Both the position numbers and the translations under genes were made by a program. From the NCBI GenBank assembly GCA_000181795.3, contig CM012954.1, positions 11,903,121 to 11,967,120 on the forward strand: a stretch of 64,000 bases of DNA, read 5' to 3'. The notes under the pieces are model-generated. The model was not told the origin of the DNA. It worked only from the letters and a program-made list of their open reading frames with translations, and searched no databases. The stretch's first letter is position 1, and the number at the start of each line of letters is the position of its first letter. The stretch comes from Trichinella spiralis. Its lineage: Eukaryota; Nematoda; Enoplea; Trichinellida; Trichinellidae. Positions 63,964-64,000 of the stretch are shown in pieces.

Positions 63964-64000
63964 GTTTATCACAGCAACTGGCAGTGTGGGATTTAACTGT

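Overview
The window is AT-rich animal nuclear DNA: about 18 protein genes, most split by many short GT-AG introns (often 45-80 bases), on both strands. A nematode is the best fit. The gene set (RIM/UNC-10, LIN-18/RYK, FSN-1, LRR-1, SAS-6, choline-transporter-like and Clc-like proteins) and the U/A-rich acceptors placed 8-13 bases before several start codons (possible spliced-leader sites) suggest this. SAS-6 and RIM look closer to the general animal form than I would expect for a Caenorhabditis relative, so an early-branching (Trichinella-like) nematode is my guess, not a proof. I see no prokaryotic operons, CRISPR arrays, rRNA or tRNA genes.

Layout. 1-6877: AT-rich, with a cluster of phase-compatible exons of an unidentified minus-strand gene at 1506-3098. 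6878-16130 (+): RIM active-zone scaffold, 5' end missing. 18781-19446 (-): CFIm25/NUDT21, head-to-head with LRR1 (about 19913-21424, +). 21611-22199: pogo/Tigger transposon remnant. 22402-24783 (+): S28 serine carboxypeptidase. 25300-26253 (-): TFIIS. 27775-28458 (+): four-pass Clc/claudin-like protein. 29983-30867 (+): SLC25A21-type carrier. 32724-33368 (-): SR-type splicing protein. 34798-36014 (+): FSN-1/FBXO45. 36280-38953 (-): LIN-18/RYK. 39566-41979 (+): SAS-6. 42254-45250 (-): SLC44. 46443-48035 (+): K50 homeobox. 48977-50590 (+): PAFAH2. 51320-53441 (-): Rubicon-family. 53742-57150 (-): beta-COP. 58577-59008 (+): small secreted protein, unidentified. 59370-63963 (-): polytopic membrane protein(s), unidentified.

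The genes do not form one pathway. Some share themes: synapse (RIM, FSN-1, SLC44, LIN-18), RNA processing (CFIm25, TFIIS, SR protein), ubiquitin ligase receptors (LRR1 for CUL2, FSN-1 for RPM-1/PHR), and membrane traffic (beta-COP, Rubicon). Several adjacent pairs are head-to-head with short shared upstream regions, and beta-COP/Rubicon are in tandem only 300 bases apart.

For most multi-exon genes I joined exons by hand and checked that splice phases agree. For S28, SAS-6, LIN-18, PAFAH2, beta-COP, LRR1 and the homeobox gene the summed exons are an exact multiple of three, and where I recall the human length it is similar. I found nothing that I would call a new biological system. The most open items are the unidentified genes at the two ends and a cassette exon inside the RIM zinc finger.
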